Of a DNA stretch of 64,000 nt, positions 1 through 13,800 are shown in pieces. The stretch is from Romanomermis culicivorax. Lineage: Eukaryota > Nematoda > Enoplea > Mermithida > Mermithidae. The notes beneath the pieces were generated by a model. It was not told where the DNA came from, made no database searches, and saw only the letters and a program-made list of their open reading frames with translations. Numbering within the stretch: position 1 is the first letter of the stretch; every line of letters begins with the position of its first letter. Made by a program: the position numbers and the translations under genes. Where the stretch lies: contig CAWUHX010000220.1 of NCBI GenBank assembly GCA_963922205.1, positions 386,781 to 450,780 of the forward strand, read 5' to 3'.

Positions 1-671
1 GGAATAGATATGTATCCAAAATAAAGACTTGAATATCGGAAGAAGTGTCGATGGTCACAAAGAGTCTGAAAACCGTGACTCTTAAAGATGGTATCAAGGT
101 GTCGAAATAGAGAAAGCAAAAAATGGGAAGAGAATCAAGAAACGAAAAAGTTGAAATGCGCTCCTAGGGTAGTCCGAAAAAACGGTTCGCCTAAAAGTGC
201 CACTTTAGGATAACCAGAGCAGTTCTGATGTCATCCGGTCTTTTGCGTTCGGTAGCAAAATCGTTCATCAATAATCAGGTTTTTCCAAAATGCTTGTGAA
301 TTGAAATATGAAAAAAAATAAATACGACCATTAAATTCGCTCAGACAAAATTTTTAGTGTAGGATTTTTTACTCAAAAAATAGTGGGAATAGGCTCACAA
401 ATTTCCACTTATGTACGACAAGTAGTAAATAATAAAAATATGGAAAGCACTTAGTTTCTACTCTAAAAGCATTTCAGGGAAAACACGCTACAGTATTAAA
501 TTTCGTAAATTTACGAGTGTTCAAACTTGGGTTGGAAAATATAAAATCACTCATGTTTTTAGTTTTTCGTGAATTTTTTGGACATACGCCAGAAAAATGG
601 CAAAAAGTCTAGCCCCGAATGAAAAACGTTCGATGCGATCATATCAATTTGCATTTTACCTGACTTACCTA
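1..671. other. Gene-free stretch
   Basis: No exon recognised. Positions about 290-500 look like a strongly diverged TAGTCTG MITE (CTCACAAATTTCCACTTATG, AAGCATTTCAGGGAAAACAC). Confidence 0.5.
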
Positions 672-916
672 TAGTCTGTTTTTTATAAAATGCTTCCAAA
701 TAGAAAAATGACACAAATCAGTACTGTCGTCAAAATCGTTTACATAAACTTCTTGCTGTAAAACTTTTCACTCGAAAAATTGGTAAAGGTTTGGTCAGCA
801 TGCTCACAAATTTCCAGTTCTACATGATATATTGTTTATTGGAAAATCGCAAAAATCTGTAATACTACTTGCTTTCCACTTTCGTTATTTGGAAGCTTTC
901 CAAGAAAAACAGACTA
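672..916 (+). mobile_element. TAGTCTG MITE, full length
   Basis: 245 bp from TAGTCTGTTTTTTATAAAAT to AAAAACAGACTA. Imperfect inverted ends of about 28 bp extend through GCTTCCAAAT / TTTGGAAGC. Flanking TA is present. This copy serves as the reference for the family listed below. Confidence 0.85.
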
Positions 917-2394
917 TAATTACAAATTTTCGAGTTTTCTAGCAAACTCAAAAATAAAAGGATTGTTGATGCAATAATTTATTCATCATTAATTTGAAAA
1001 TCAGTTGAGCTCCTTATGTCTCACATTATTCTCCTAACTACATTTCTACAGTCAACTAGAGAAGAAGGTGTTGGTGAACGCGGTTGATCATTTGCATAAA
1101 GGTCATTTTTAAAAATTCGTGCCAATTTGCACTGAACTTATTAAAAATAGACTAGAAAGCTGTGTAACTTATGGCAAAATAGCCTCGGCTTGGAAAAAGT
1201 TGGTCAATATCCATTTGCATTTTCAAATAGATTACAATCGAAACATTTGGTGAGACACAATTTATACACAATCTCCCAAATCGACTAACATTTGTTATTA
1301 CGTTGTGTTTATTTTTATTTTACTATAATGAAATACTAATTTAGGTGTCTCAGTTCAGTCCGTTTACCACACTCTATTTTCCTCATTTTCTCGCCGTGTC
1401 AACGAGGCGGCTTCTTGCAGCAATTTACAGGAGATAAATAAGCTGGCTTCAGGAGTGTTAGCTTGCACCAAATTAGGAGTTCATGAGTCTAAGATTTCAA
1501 GAATAAACATGCTATTTTATACTACTAACAAACGCAAATAGCGATTTTATGCTTATTTCATGATATAATTCACTAAATTCCTGTCTCGGTATGAGAATCA
1601 CATTCCAAGAAATACTTCGGATTTTTGACAATCTGAAGATAAATGAAACAATAAATTTCAACTTGGAGGAATTCATGTGCAACTGGGTCCTGAACTCCAA
1701 GCCAATTCTTTCTAGGAGTAGAAAAATGACTCTTCTACGAGTTCTGTTTACTCCTTGGATTGTTCAGAAGTAATCTATACAAAATCCATGAAAGAGCAAA
1801 CCACCACTGGCGTAACTGTATGATTAAAATTTGATGCAGTCAACGTTTTCCGAACCCAGCTACTCTTTTTGAGCCCTGAATGGCAACCATACACGCACTT
1901 GGGGGTCTGGGGGGTATTGACCTCCGCCAGATTTTGATTGGCCTTCAGCAAATTCTTGCTGACCCCCAACAGATTTGATCTCCTCAGCAATGATCGAGAA
2001 GATGACGAAGGAAAATGAGCAAGAGAGAAGAGAAAGTCGTCATTACGAATGAAAACAATGCCATAGTTGAACGATTTTTGTAAACAAAACATACTTGATT
2101 TCAAAGAAGTAACATTAAAACTTTAAAAAGTGCTGATCAAGCAAATAGTTTCACATATTTGACAGATTTATATAAAAGAATATGCTGCTTGGATGTCACA
2201 AGACCTTTTCTGGATACCAAGGAAGAAAAAATTCTATCCTACCTCTGTACTGGCTGACCTCTAGCAGAATTTCTGCACTGCGCATGTATGATCGCAATCC
2301 CTTACTTTACGGTGACTAGTGATGGTTAACTCCGGCGCCACCCTGTGAGTCCTTCAAGGTAATACCTAATACAATCCCGCTTGTTTATGATTGT
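917..2394. other. Gene-free stretch
   Basis: AT-rich DNA with short chance frames only. No domain, RNA gene or clear repeat seen. Confidence 0.5.
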
Positions 2395-3131
2395 TCTGGC
2401 TGAGCCAAAAAAAGGCGACCGATGCTGCCTTTCATAACTTTCTAATGGATGAAGGGTTTTCAATGCGGATTGCTGCATTAAAATTCCCTGCTTGTCTTTG
2501 CTATAAGGGCCAAATTTTTTGATCCTAGCGTTTACGGTTTGTGTACAAACAGAAATTTCGTAAAAGTAGTCATTTTTCGTGAAATCAAAGTAAAAGTTGT
2601 CCTATTGTGAAAAAGGTCTCATAAAGTTGATCACACGCAATAATACTTTAAAAATCCCTCAGGTTTGTAATTTACACGTATTTAAAATCATTAACTTATT
2701 GTTTAAATATGGGCAAACTTTCACCAAAATCAAGAGCTTTTGTTTTAAAACTGGAAAAAACAAAATCAAAACAGAATCGATTCTGTCATTGACCAGTTCG
2801 AAAAACGATTAAAATTTTGGTAAAACAGAAAGTAGGACACTCTAAAACGGCTCTCTTCTAGTTTTCTGCTGTTATATGGTTCTTACGATTGGATCTATTT
2901 TATTTTTTTCTATTGTACAAAATGTTGATTTCTATCAATTTTTTCTTATTTGCAAAAAGATCGACGTTTAGTATTTTTGACTCTAGTCAGTCAATATTTG
3001 AGAAATCTGGCTGAAACTTTGTACTTTTTATGCCAGATGTTTTATCTATCGACGGCAGCAAGTTGCATTAAAAAAGCTCATTTAAATACTATGAAAGGCA
3101 GTACCGGTGGCCTTTTTTAGTTCATCCTGTA
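2395..3131. mobile_element. Inverted-repeat element, mariner-like ends
   Basis: AAAAAAGGCGACCGATGCTG plus CCTTTCATA near 2408-2440 matches the reverse complement of TATGAAAGGCAGTACCGGTG plus GCCTTTTTTAG near 3091-3121. The right tip TTCATCCTGTA next to TA resembles TA-inserting elements. No transposase was recognised inside. Confidence 0.5.
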
Positions 3132-3752
3132 TATGAAGCTACAATGTGTTTAATTTCAACATTTATGCATCTCTCAAATACTTCAGTGTGATACTGCTGA
3201 TTATAAATTTGATGATGAGTCAACTGAATCAGGTTTTTTTTCAATTAAAAAGTGCGGTCACTTGATAAAAAAATTATATTTACCCCAAATACAATCGTAT
3301 TTCCAGTTCCCTAAATCTAATTCAAGAACTGCAAATCATGAAATACTAGATGTTATTAAAATGCTTTTCATTCAATCAGCAAAGCTGATTCTAAAGCAAG
3401 CTACTCCAGATTGCTCTTTTGAGGGCTTGAATTTTTCAATATTCAAATCAGTTTTCTGCGAATTTTAAAGCAAGACATTTAATATGCGGGTACAGTAACG
3501 CATATGCTTAGGAAATAATCATGCTCAAACTCGATTTTAGCAAAATTTTACCAAAAGTAGGCGTTCTTTACGTTGTCAGGTGGAATCTTCCGTAAATGCG
3601 AAGTTCAAGCGACGTATGTTCAGACTGTAGCTTTTGCTTAATTTACGCTAAAAATATATATTTTTGTCTAGATAGCAGCTAGTTCATATACTAAGAATCT
3701 AGATTATGCTACTTTCTAGTTATTACAACGTATGAGCATTCAATAAAACCTA

Positions 3753-3996
3753 TGGTCTGTTTTTCTCGAAATGATTCTTGATTTCAAGATTCAAAAGGAA
3801 GTACTACTATACATTTTTATCATTTCCTACTAAACCGTATGTCACATAAAACTAGAAATTTGTGAGCCTACTCAAATAATCCTTTCTATTATTGGAGCAA
3901 AAATCCTACAGCAAAATCTCTGCCTCTACGAACTTTGAGATCGCAACTTTTTTAGTCACTCTTCATATTTACAAGTATTTCATAAAAAACAGACTA
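3753..3996 (-). mobile_element. TAGTCTG MITE, near full length
   Basis: It starts TGGTCTGTTTTTCTCGAAAT and ends TAAAAAACAGACTA, the reverse orientation of the reference copy. It is substantially diverged inside. Confidence 0.75.
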
Positions 3997-5027
3997 TAGC
4001 TCTTGCTATAGTAGCATATATCCTAGTAGCATCTGTCTAGCAGCTGCTACCCCTTTTAAGGTATGGCCCCAGGAGTCAGGTCGAAAACATTTGACAGGTG
4101 TAAACATTTGGTTGTTGATCAGAAACTTAAATCTTGTTGTCTGATGAGACTTTCCAGTCTACAGTAACGTAACAGTAAATTTGCTGCGCAGAACTTTTGA
4201 CGCAATATTAGTAGTTTCACAAATGATGCTTCTGGGAAAATCCGACTCGAGAATATGAAAGGACTGCTAAATTTGAATAATAATCGTTTACTTTTATATC
4301 CAAATTTTGACGTAAATGCCCATCTCGGTCTCAATCTCGAATCCGATTGAGATTGATCTCGGCCCCGATCCCGAAAAAACCTGACACTGGCTGAACCATA
4401 CTTGCTTTTTTGCAAACATTGAGAGAACTGTGTTCTATGTGACTGTGTTTTTTAAGGCAATCAAATCTCTGCAGTATTCTCAACTCAATGAAACTGATTC
4501 TAAGTGTGCAAATCTTTTGCGCCGGAATCTCTAGTAAAGTTGTAATTCACTTTGGAGTACAATTTTTGCTGCAAAATAGCACATCTGACTTACCTGATTT
4601 CGATGACCTGATTTAAATTTTTTTCAGTCTCGTTTAAGTTCTTCATTTACGATCTTTTTCCCTGAATTTCCGATGATTAGATCAGTCGCTGTTTCCTGGT
4701 AGCCTTTCGCATATCGCATCGTTGTTATTTGATGAAAGTTCTCCCAACTGCCGTTTTTTCCTTCTTTTATGGTCGATGTAGGCTCATCATTCGTTGAAAA
4801 AAGCTCTCTCTTTCTCTCTCTCACAAATCTGTTGAGTTGCCCAGGTACGGCAAGTAGGAGAATCAATTTTTTTCGTCGTCGATTATCCGATTTCCGGCGC
4901 ACTGAGTTACAGTACGATGAAGATTAGTGTTCATTTTTTGGTCTGAAGAACGTGATATGGTTTTTTCATTTTTTTGTTTAAGCGAAGGATGAATCGATCT
5001 ATAGCTTGTATTTCTTTTGTACATATT

Positions 5028-5233
5028 AAAAGTGAAAAGCAAGTATTATTTCATATTTTTATAATTTCCTGCCAAACCGTATGTCGCATAAGACTTGAAA
5101 TTTCTGAGCCTGCTTTTGTAACTCTTAAAAAATCCTACTGGAACAGGTTCATGTAAACAAATTTGGCGGCGTTACTGATTTTTTATCATTTTTTAATCAA
5201 TTCACAAGCATTTTATAAAAAAATAAACTATAT
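5028..5233 (-). mobile_element. TAGTCTG MITE, truncated
   Basis: Internal family sequence (GCAAGTATTATTTCATATTT, CCGTATGTCGCATAAGACT) and a degraded end (CATTTTATAAAAAAATAAAC). One terminus is missing. Confidence 0.6.
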
Positions 5234-8200
5234 GCTGGAAAATCCACGTTGTAGTCCATTTCTACCGCTCGATGAAAGACGAAATTTGCCCTGAAAAGAC
5301 CACAGTAAACAACACAGTTCATTATATATATGTAGAGGTGTGCCCATGAACAGATGCTACAGTAATCCTGCTAATCTTTGGACCACTGAAATAATCCAGA
5401 GTAAGCCTAAACACTAAATCCTGATTTCTGATCTGGATGTCTTCGTGCTTTTGGCGAAAATGCAACTTGGTAAAAATTTTCAAAATTTGTTTCATTCCTA
5501 GAATCAGATATCATCTACAATTGACTGCAATTCAATCTTTCTGAGCAATAATTTTATTAAACGTGTCATTCAAAAAAGAAAACCCCAAAATTCAGTGATT
5601 CTCAACTCAATCTGTATACATCAAAAACGTGATCAGTTCCAATCGCTTGATGCTCGTAAGAAATTTGAATATCCCAATTTTGATTGAAACTTGAACGAAT
5701 TAAATTTTCGAAGCTGATTTTAGTTTACGAACGTCAGATTAACACAGAATGTTGACTTGACGTCAGCAAGGAAAGCTGTGGCTTTTGTACAATTCGATTG
5801 AAATTTAAATAACATCATTCCCATAATTTCAGATTAATATTTAGAATCGGGTCAATTTCTAGTTTTAAATCGCTTGCTGACTGAAAATGAAGCAATTCCG
5901 AACTTGATGAAATGCTTTTGAGCTTGTAAGTCACAATATTTCCGCTGAACTCGCGCTCGCCGACTTCGATTCAGAATTGTATTACGTATTTCCATTTTTT
6001 TGATATCAAATAATGGAGAATTTCATTAAAATTCTATTTCAAATCTTCCCGGCGTCATAGAGTTTAGAAAAATCATGTATTTATTATTTGCAGTAATCAT
6101 CTGTATCTTTGCCTCACATTATTTCCTTAGTTTTCTACTATCCGCTTTTGCTTAGAAAAAAATCTCAGATTCGGCTGCTAATTAAAATGGGATTTCGTCG
6201 TTTTCTTTTTAGAAAACATGCCCAAATTTGCATAAATTTTTTATCGAGAGATATGCCGTAGTGGCCGTTCAAATTTTTACGACGTGTTTTTTCCACGAGA
6301 ACGAGAATGAGAAAGGGCGATGACGATGAAAATGAAGGAATCTAGTGTACCCAACTTTTCCGTTAATTAAAAACAATAAGATGTGAAAGGAGGGATAAAC
6401 TACATTTCCCACGATGATTCCCGCAAAATTACTGTATTTTTTGTTATTCATTGAAGAAGATTCAGGCATTCAGTTTATTTTTCCATTTTGCGGCTTTTTT
6501 CAGAAGATTTAAATGAAGAGAAAACGCACTGTTTTACTTACTATGTTTCTACTGGCAGGCATGCTAAATTTGCATGGTATAAACTACCACGAGTTCAATA
6601 GTTAGAGATGTGTCACGGAATGATATCCAGACAAGTGAAAAAATCAATTTCACACCATTATTTTTATTATTCGGAGCATTTGATTCTGATATAGCCAATT
6701 TCAAACTGAATCATGTCATATTGTCAGTTTATTAATCGATTAATTTTTTTAGGAAATGATGCAATGTCAGACTTTTCACAAATTTTCACTATTCCTGATT
6801 TTTTATAATGTTTCTACTGCGTCATGATGCATGCGAATTCATTGATTCGCAGTTAATTTAGGGCATTTTAGAATAACTCAATAGACGCAGTGGTAATTAT
6901 TGGTTCCCAATTAAGTTCATAATCAAGTTTCTGTTGCAGAATGAATTCAGAGAACAAGCTTTTTCCGGTGAAAGCATAGAAGTTCATCCTCAGAAGTTTA
7001 GACGTGTTCGCCTGCACCAGAGACTTGTAGGAAAGTCAATTTTCTGTAGTTTCTGAAACAAAAAATAATTTAGGCTAAGAAACAACCTACGTTAGTGGAA
7101 ACTTTGTTCGTAAATTGTCTGCAACACTTTGAATTTTAGAAAAAAATGTCCACGTGCACTGTAGATTTTTCATCTGCGAAAGTTCCGAGTCTCTTTCTAA
7201 AATAAGGAAACTATTCATTAAGATCAGAAGTTTTGAAGTCGAGAAAAATGAACCTAGTAATGTGTATTGGATTCACAAAAAAACGAAACTGTCACTTTTT
7301 AAGCAAAGGTTCACATGATACTTTCGTCGTCACTATACTTCTTCCTTTAAATCCAAACTATAATTTCAGACATGGAATACGAGAAATGAGCCGTCTATTA
7401 AAAGTTCTTCTCGGCCAATAAAAAGATGTGTGCTAAAAAGCTTCTGAACTTATTCTAAATTTGCTAAAAAAATATTTCTGGTTTAACATTTTGATGGCTT
7501 TTTTATTGCCAGAAAGCAGACTTATCCGGAGAATTTATGAACCTTTAGAAAGACGGGCTTGGGTTTACCTGCACCAGCTAAGAAGTTCAGGGCACTTCTC
7601 AGAAGTTAAGTGTTCGGTTGAACCACAGCATATTAGATATTTCGCTTTCTCAAGTTCCCATCAACTATCAAATAGTTCACTCAGAAGTTCAGAAGTTTGA
7701 AGAATCTATTGAACATGCCCAAGTGAATGAAAATTTCAATGATTCACTAGTATTTTCACGCCCACTATATTACTGATCATAATTTCGATGTAAGGAATCG
7801 TACTTTTATTCTGAATACAAAGATCGAAGAATAATTTATCAATTTTTTTCAGTAGCTAGGAGGATATGTGCTAAATTACGTATGATCTTCGTACCTTGAT
7901 TTTGACGCAAGGGAGATCTTTTTGACAGTAGAATGCCTTTCGTAGAAAATTTTCTGAACTTCTTTGATGAATAGTCTCTGACCATGATATTCCTACTGCT
8001 CACCGCTGTGATATGTATGGCGTGTACCCCGACACCTTCTACTTTATAACTTGTGTCCTAAATCTATAAGTTTAATATATGTTTTTGCAGTCTGATCGGA
8101 TAGAAAGTTTTTACCGAATGTATCAAATTGACATAGAATTTTCACTTTTGATGAAAATGCAAGCAATTTCTAGTTATCCACTGATTGTTTTATTTTCGCT

Positions 8201-9705
8201 CTCTCCGGATAGCTTTTCACGGTATTTAAGGTTAAAATAGTTACTGAATCTATGTTAATTTTATGGTAGACGTGATGCTTCAGATTGCACCGAAATATCC
8301 ACAGTAAGCCAGGAATCATTGATGAAAAATAGGGTAAAATGAAGTTAGAAATATAAATAATTTGCTCTGAATTTTGAATCGGAAGAAAATTTGTATCTTA
8401 TCGTTGGTTCAAATAATGAAACCCTTTCTTCATTCGAACAATTTAACACTGCTCAAAGCACGGCTCGATGTCAGCACATCAGTTCATCTGATATCTCATT
8501 TTTCAGATGATTTTCTCACTGGTTGTCAGTCAGAATTAGTATCTCCTGGTTATTGTGGTAAAAATATCACTGCATTGAAATAATTGCCATATCTTACAAA
8601 ATTTTTATGCAGTAATTTCATGCAAAATGTCATTCCAGAGGGCGCTTCGTGACTCCGTATGGCAGGTAACTAGTCCGAACTTTAGTTCGAAAGCTTTACC
8701 TTCTCTCTTTAGCCACAATATTCCAAGAAAAAGTTTTTTTCCAAGTTCAGCAATCAATTAATTTGCATGTTTTCAATCAGTAAAACGAAAATTAAATTGA
8801 CGGCGAAAAAAATTTGATACTGTTCGTTACCGTGGTAACTGTGATGTACTTTTAATTATCTGTGATCTCGATCAAGTTTATATTATGAAACGTATAGGAT
8901 CAATAACAGTATGCCGTTTACTGTAGCCCGTAAGTGCACCGATGTGGTGTATTTTGCACTTTTTGACCAGAGTAGTTGAAAGGTAAATTTTAAGGTTAAT
9001 TTGATATCAACTACTTCTTGACTAAAAGATAGAGTATTGTGTTTCAGGATAGCAGCTTAAAATTGGCGTCTGCAAGTGTTATCAGGTTCTTTTTTCCACT
9101 TCTTTACCCAATTAACTGAAAGGATGAATAGGTTCCAAAGGAACACTTCTGAACTTTTTGCGTTGGCATTGATTCATTCACTATATATCGATTAATGATT
9201 CGTGATCCTCACAAACTTCTGTAGTCTGATACAGGCATTGCCTGCACAAAAAAGTCTTTGTACTGTAAAATGTTCGAGTTTGGTTTTTCAGGTAGTCCTT
9301 TTACTGTAGCCAAAACTAACGTACTAGCTACAGTAACATGATTTTTCTATGTTTGTAGACAAAACCTTTTGTTCTATGTGAATCCTGAAAATTCTATGAA
9401 TTGTACCCACTTTGTATTGTAGAACGGCTTGGCGATACTTAATTGTGATCAAATCCAAAGTACATAACTCAATTAGGACAGATTTGAAATTTTTTGAATC
9501 ATATTTTTGATATAAGGCTCACCAAAATCCGAAATATCGGAACTTGTACCAGCCACGGTTCACTGTGGTATAACATATTGTTTCACGAGTATATCTTCAA
9601 CAGTTTGCAGACTTTCCTCCGACGAACATGATCATATAAGTCATCGCGACTTCTATAGCACAGTTTTTCAGTTCAACATTGAATAATAGGTGAATAAAGA
9701 AGCTA

Positions 9706-9890
9706 TAGTCTGTTTTTCTCAAAACACTTCTAACTGTTAGAAAGCATGTAACATGGTTTCCCATCATTTCATTTTTCAGACCATGAACGAATAGAAATTC
9801 GGGAACATACCCAACTAACGTTTAATAACTTCTCGAGTGAAATGGCTACAAAATGGCCACTCTTCTACTTAAAAGCATTTTATGAATACA
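9706..9890 (-). mobile_element. TAGTCTG MITE, partial
   Basis: It starts TAGTCTGTTTTTCTCAAAAC and ends in a diverged AAAGCATTTTATGAA stretch. Confidence 0.6.
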
Positions 9891-12754
9891 TGTACACTGT
9901 AGGAATCCATGTGCTTAAATTCACGGACTAGCAAGAAGTTCTGGATTGTATTAATTCGTCCATTGATCAAGAATGAGATGAGGTAATAGTAGTCATATTG
10001 AGCGCATTTTGATCTGTAGAAATTTCGCAGATTTCATATTTTAAAGCCCTTTTTGTCAAAAAACCTAGAAAAAACAATCTTCTTCTAAAGAGCAGCTTCC
10101 TGTTTAATATAATCCTTTCGTTGTTTGATGTCTTAAATCTAAATTTTCGGTAGTTGCATTGCGACTGGCCATTCTTGCTAACTTTCCTACGCCGGTACTT
10201 TAGTATAGTTTATATGGCTTATGAAATTTTGAGGGATTTTGATAGAGAAAAACTTTTCCTGTTAGAAATCAAAGCGCCGTAAATCATGTCGGCTCAGAAA
10301 AAGCGAAATATGTAAAAGAATAAGTTGTGACATGCTTCTTGGAACATTATTTCGGCTCGAACGACTTGAGAACTATTTTTGGGTAAGCGGATTGTTACCT
10401 CGTGACATTAAAAGTTAAAAAGTTGCTCGCAATTCCCCGAGGAACAAAGTTTTTACCACGGTACGCGGCGTGACACTAATGAATTTTTCCTCTCTCTATT
10501 TTGTGATTTACGTACCAATTTTCAAATATAATATACGAGTAAGTTCAACAAGGGAAACATTAGTGAGCGTATTACTGTAGTAAATCGGAAAAAATTTCGT
10601 TCTGGAGCGGCGGACATCCAAACTGACAATCTTCTTAAATAAGCAAAAATTGTCGAGTAGTGCTTTTTGAATTTTGACTCAGTTCGATTCAAATCTAAAG
10701 TGAATACGCATTAAATTATTTCTTAGATTTTGGCACCTCTATTGCCGTAGTGTGTTTACTTATAAAGCTTTCAACTCCGTCAAAATTTCCCGTCAAGTCG
10801 AACCTATTTTTCTGATTGTCGCTGCAACTGCAAATTCAAAATACATGGCCGCTGTAGTACATTCGAAGTACAATAGATACTCGCTGTAAAATCTTACATA
10901 TATTTTTCTACCTGCATACTCGATCATAATATGTTTGTGTGAGATTATAATGTATTAATCAACAAGTCATGGATACTCAGATAGCCGCTCTCAATTCACT
11001 TTTCGCCAGATGTATAGTCCTAAGCATGGTGAAATGCATGCATACATACTCATCGAAAAGTTGCAAAGGAAATCTCTCTATTCCTCCAGGATCATTGACT
11101 TACAGTAGTGACACACTGTTTGTCATTTTGATAACGAACAATGAATCGTAATGACAGCAAATTAAAAAAATAAACCTCGCGTACTGAGCGAATTTGAATC
11201 AGGGATGAGATATCAGTTATTTTTTATTCCTTTCAAAATATCAGAAAAAAGATTTCCTAAAATCTTAATCAATGCCTTTGTTTAGCATCAAATATATCAG
11301 TTCCAATACACAATTTTCATTTACCTCGCACTTTTGGTGTAAAAATCAACCTAGAAATGAAAAGCCTACTGTCCTTTATGAATGCAGACAAATCAAAAAT
11401 ACTACAAGTACTGTAGGTGCACTCTAAAATACTGTAATGTTGTAAATATCGTCTTGATATGCTCGGTAAATTTTATGCGCTCTAGTGACAATTCTGGCAT
11501 TTCTGACGAAAAAATGCACTTTTTTACTTTTTCAACTTGACATTTCCGTATAACTCGATAAAGGACAGTAATCCGTTTTCTCGAAAGCAACTCGGCATAT
11601 CGAAATAAAACTAATTTAAAGTCACTTCATTTTAAAATAAGGCACGGAAAGTGGAGAAATACTTTTCTAGAGGAAAAACAATGACATTTTCTCAAGTTGT
11701 AGGCATGCAATCAATTTGCGAAAAAGTAGGCCATAGAAGATTTCAAAAGGTATGATGTGGAAATTACGTTTCTTATCTACCCTATGCTTTACTGTTATTC
11801 AACCTTTGACAGTTACGGTAGAATGTTTCTCCAAGAGTATTATTTTTGCAGAACTTTTTAAAGCATCAAAGTAGGATTATGGAACCAAAGATCAAACGAA
11901 ACTTTAATTTCAAACGAAGAGTCGGCTGTCTACACTCAATGTTCAGTGACAAGTTTTTTTTACAATTGAATTTAAGGGCAGATAAGGGCAAAAAGAACTG
12001 CCGTCTTCACAAAATATTGAAAATTGAAAGTTGTGAAGCCTGAAATATCGAGTTCGATGTTTGTTAAACCAGTGTATGAGTCTATTTAGCAGTCAAAGTA
12101 AATTCCTCTTTTCGTAGAATGAAAGTCAAAACTGCATAGCAGGACATATTAATGAAGCGTGTACGACGTGAAGATCAAACCAAATCGGAGAGAGTCATTT
12201 AACAACATCCACAGTTTGACAGTAATGTTGCATCAATTTACGAGAGATAGTATATATATAATTTTTGCGAGCTTCCACATAGACGATACTTTGACGTTTT
12301 CTTTTCTTAATCCATGCTGAAAAATACATGCAACCCAAAGTCAATAATTGCTCTTTGTCATGAAATTTTTGACTCGTCGTTAAGCCGTTAAGAAAGCAGT
12401 CATTCCCAACTCATTTTCGTTCCCAAGCAGTAGTCTATTGATTGATTCTGCTACACTTCGATATCCATAGAAGTAGGTTAGCCGTGTACGAGTAATAGTC
12501 AGGTTGGGCTTAATTAACATATATTAACGATGTCCATGGTCAATTAGCACAATGACCTGACACGTTGATCCTCAGAAAAATAATTTTATTCAACATTTTA
12601 GCCTGACGTTTATGCTTGATGGTTTCACATGATTAGGCCAATATTTTGGGGTAATATAAACTTTTAACCAACTTTTCTTTTCATAATAAAGCCAATCGAC
12701 GTCATGCATCCACATCTAGAGAATCTTATCAACATTGTCTTCCCAACTAACCTT

Positions 12755-12904
12755 TCAGGCCTCAATATTAGTGACTTATCAATTACAAAAAATTTTCTCC
12801 ATCTTCAGGCTTCAATATTAGTGACTTATCAATTACAAAAAATTTTCTCCATCTCCAGGCTTCAATATTAGTGACTTATCAATTACAAAAAGTTTTCTCC
12901 ATAA
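12755..12904 (+). repeat. 50-bp tandem repeat, three copies
   Basis: The unit starts CAGGCTTCAATATTAGTGAC at 12756, 12806 and 12856, with only a few substitutions among copies. This is a recent local amplification. Confidence 0.95.
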
Positions 12905-13110
12905 TGATCGTATTCAGGTTTGAGTTCGAAGTTCGATGTTGTTCAAATCTCTCCATGTCCACGTGCCACACTTTCAGGCATCAATTTGAACCTAGTAACA
13001 TCGAGCCACCATGCAAGATCAAAACTGTTGATAGTCTATTTATCCCCAGACTTTCCTCTAAGCCGTCGAACTAAACTTATTTGCTTGCTTTTTCTCTTCT
13101 TTTAATCCAG

Positions 13111-13367
13111 AGGCCGATTTCACCAAAGAGACTCAAGCTTCATCCGAGCTACAGCTTAACTCATATACACACAAAAAATATCGAGTAAGTTAAGTTGTAG
13201 CTTAACTTTGTATGTTATGCTGCAGCTTAACTTTACCGATGTGTTTTTTGTGTATGAGTTAAGCTGAAGCAGATATGCACAACGGCAATGGTATAACATA
13301 TAGAAATAAGCCGGAGCTTGAGCTGCAGCTCAACAGGAGCTTAGTCTTTCCGATGAAACTGGGCCTT
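13111..13367. mobile_element. TTAAGCT/CAGCT foldback element, copy 1
   Basis: The ends GGCCGATTTCACCAAAGAGA and the reverse complement of CGATGAAACTGGGCC are inverted. The interior is built of repeated AGCTTAA, CAGCT and TAACTC words that can fold on themselves. Confidence 0.75.
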
Positions 13368-13800
13368 TATCCTTTTTGTGAATGGACTAGTCAACAGCTG
13401 CCCACTCGATGGGTCATCTTCATGCTGTCGAAGCAATGACTAGAGTGTGGCACCGAATTTCTTGCTGTAACATAGCTGTCAATTTAAATTGGATTCTATT
13501 CGATTTGCATTCTTCCCATGGCCAATTGATGAAATTTGACTTTCTAAGTAAATTTATCAAGTAGTTTAATATCAAATCATGATTAAAAAATAACTACAAT
13601 TGATTAGAAAAAGTTAGACCCATTTTCATACAGACATTTACAAAGATAACCTTCATGACAACTTTGAAAATCCTAGTATTTCTGTCCTATAAAAAACAAA
13701 CCACTTTGATGTTCCAACCAAATTTTCAAAATATTTTCCTCAAAGTTTTTGACAGTCGAGGGTACTCGAGAGAATAATAATAAATTCACCTTTCACTCCA

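Larger units (their letters stand above)
3997..12754. other. Gene-free stretch with scattered MITE relics
   Basis: A small hairpin, CAATCTCGAATCCGATTGAG plus ATTG, lies near 4331. The 92-codon Lys/Arg-rich - strand frame at 4624-4902 has no recognisable domain or splice support. Around 6988 and 7549, similar CCTGCACCAG segments suggest an old repeat. Nothing else is supportable as a gene. Confidence 0.45.

Noticed and set aside
4139..4165. CTGATGAGACTTTCCAGTC, resembling a hammerhead core with a 4-bp stem II
   Set aside because: The required GAAA after the stem is absent (TACAG instead), and no element end is nearby.
4624..4902. 92-codon Lys/Arg-rich - strand frame
   Set aside because: No domain, conserved motif or convincing splice signals; cannot be separated from chance.
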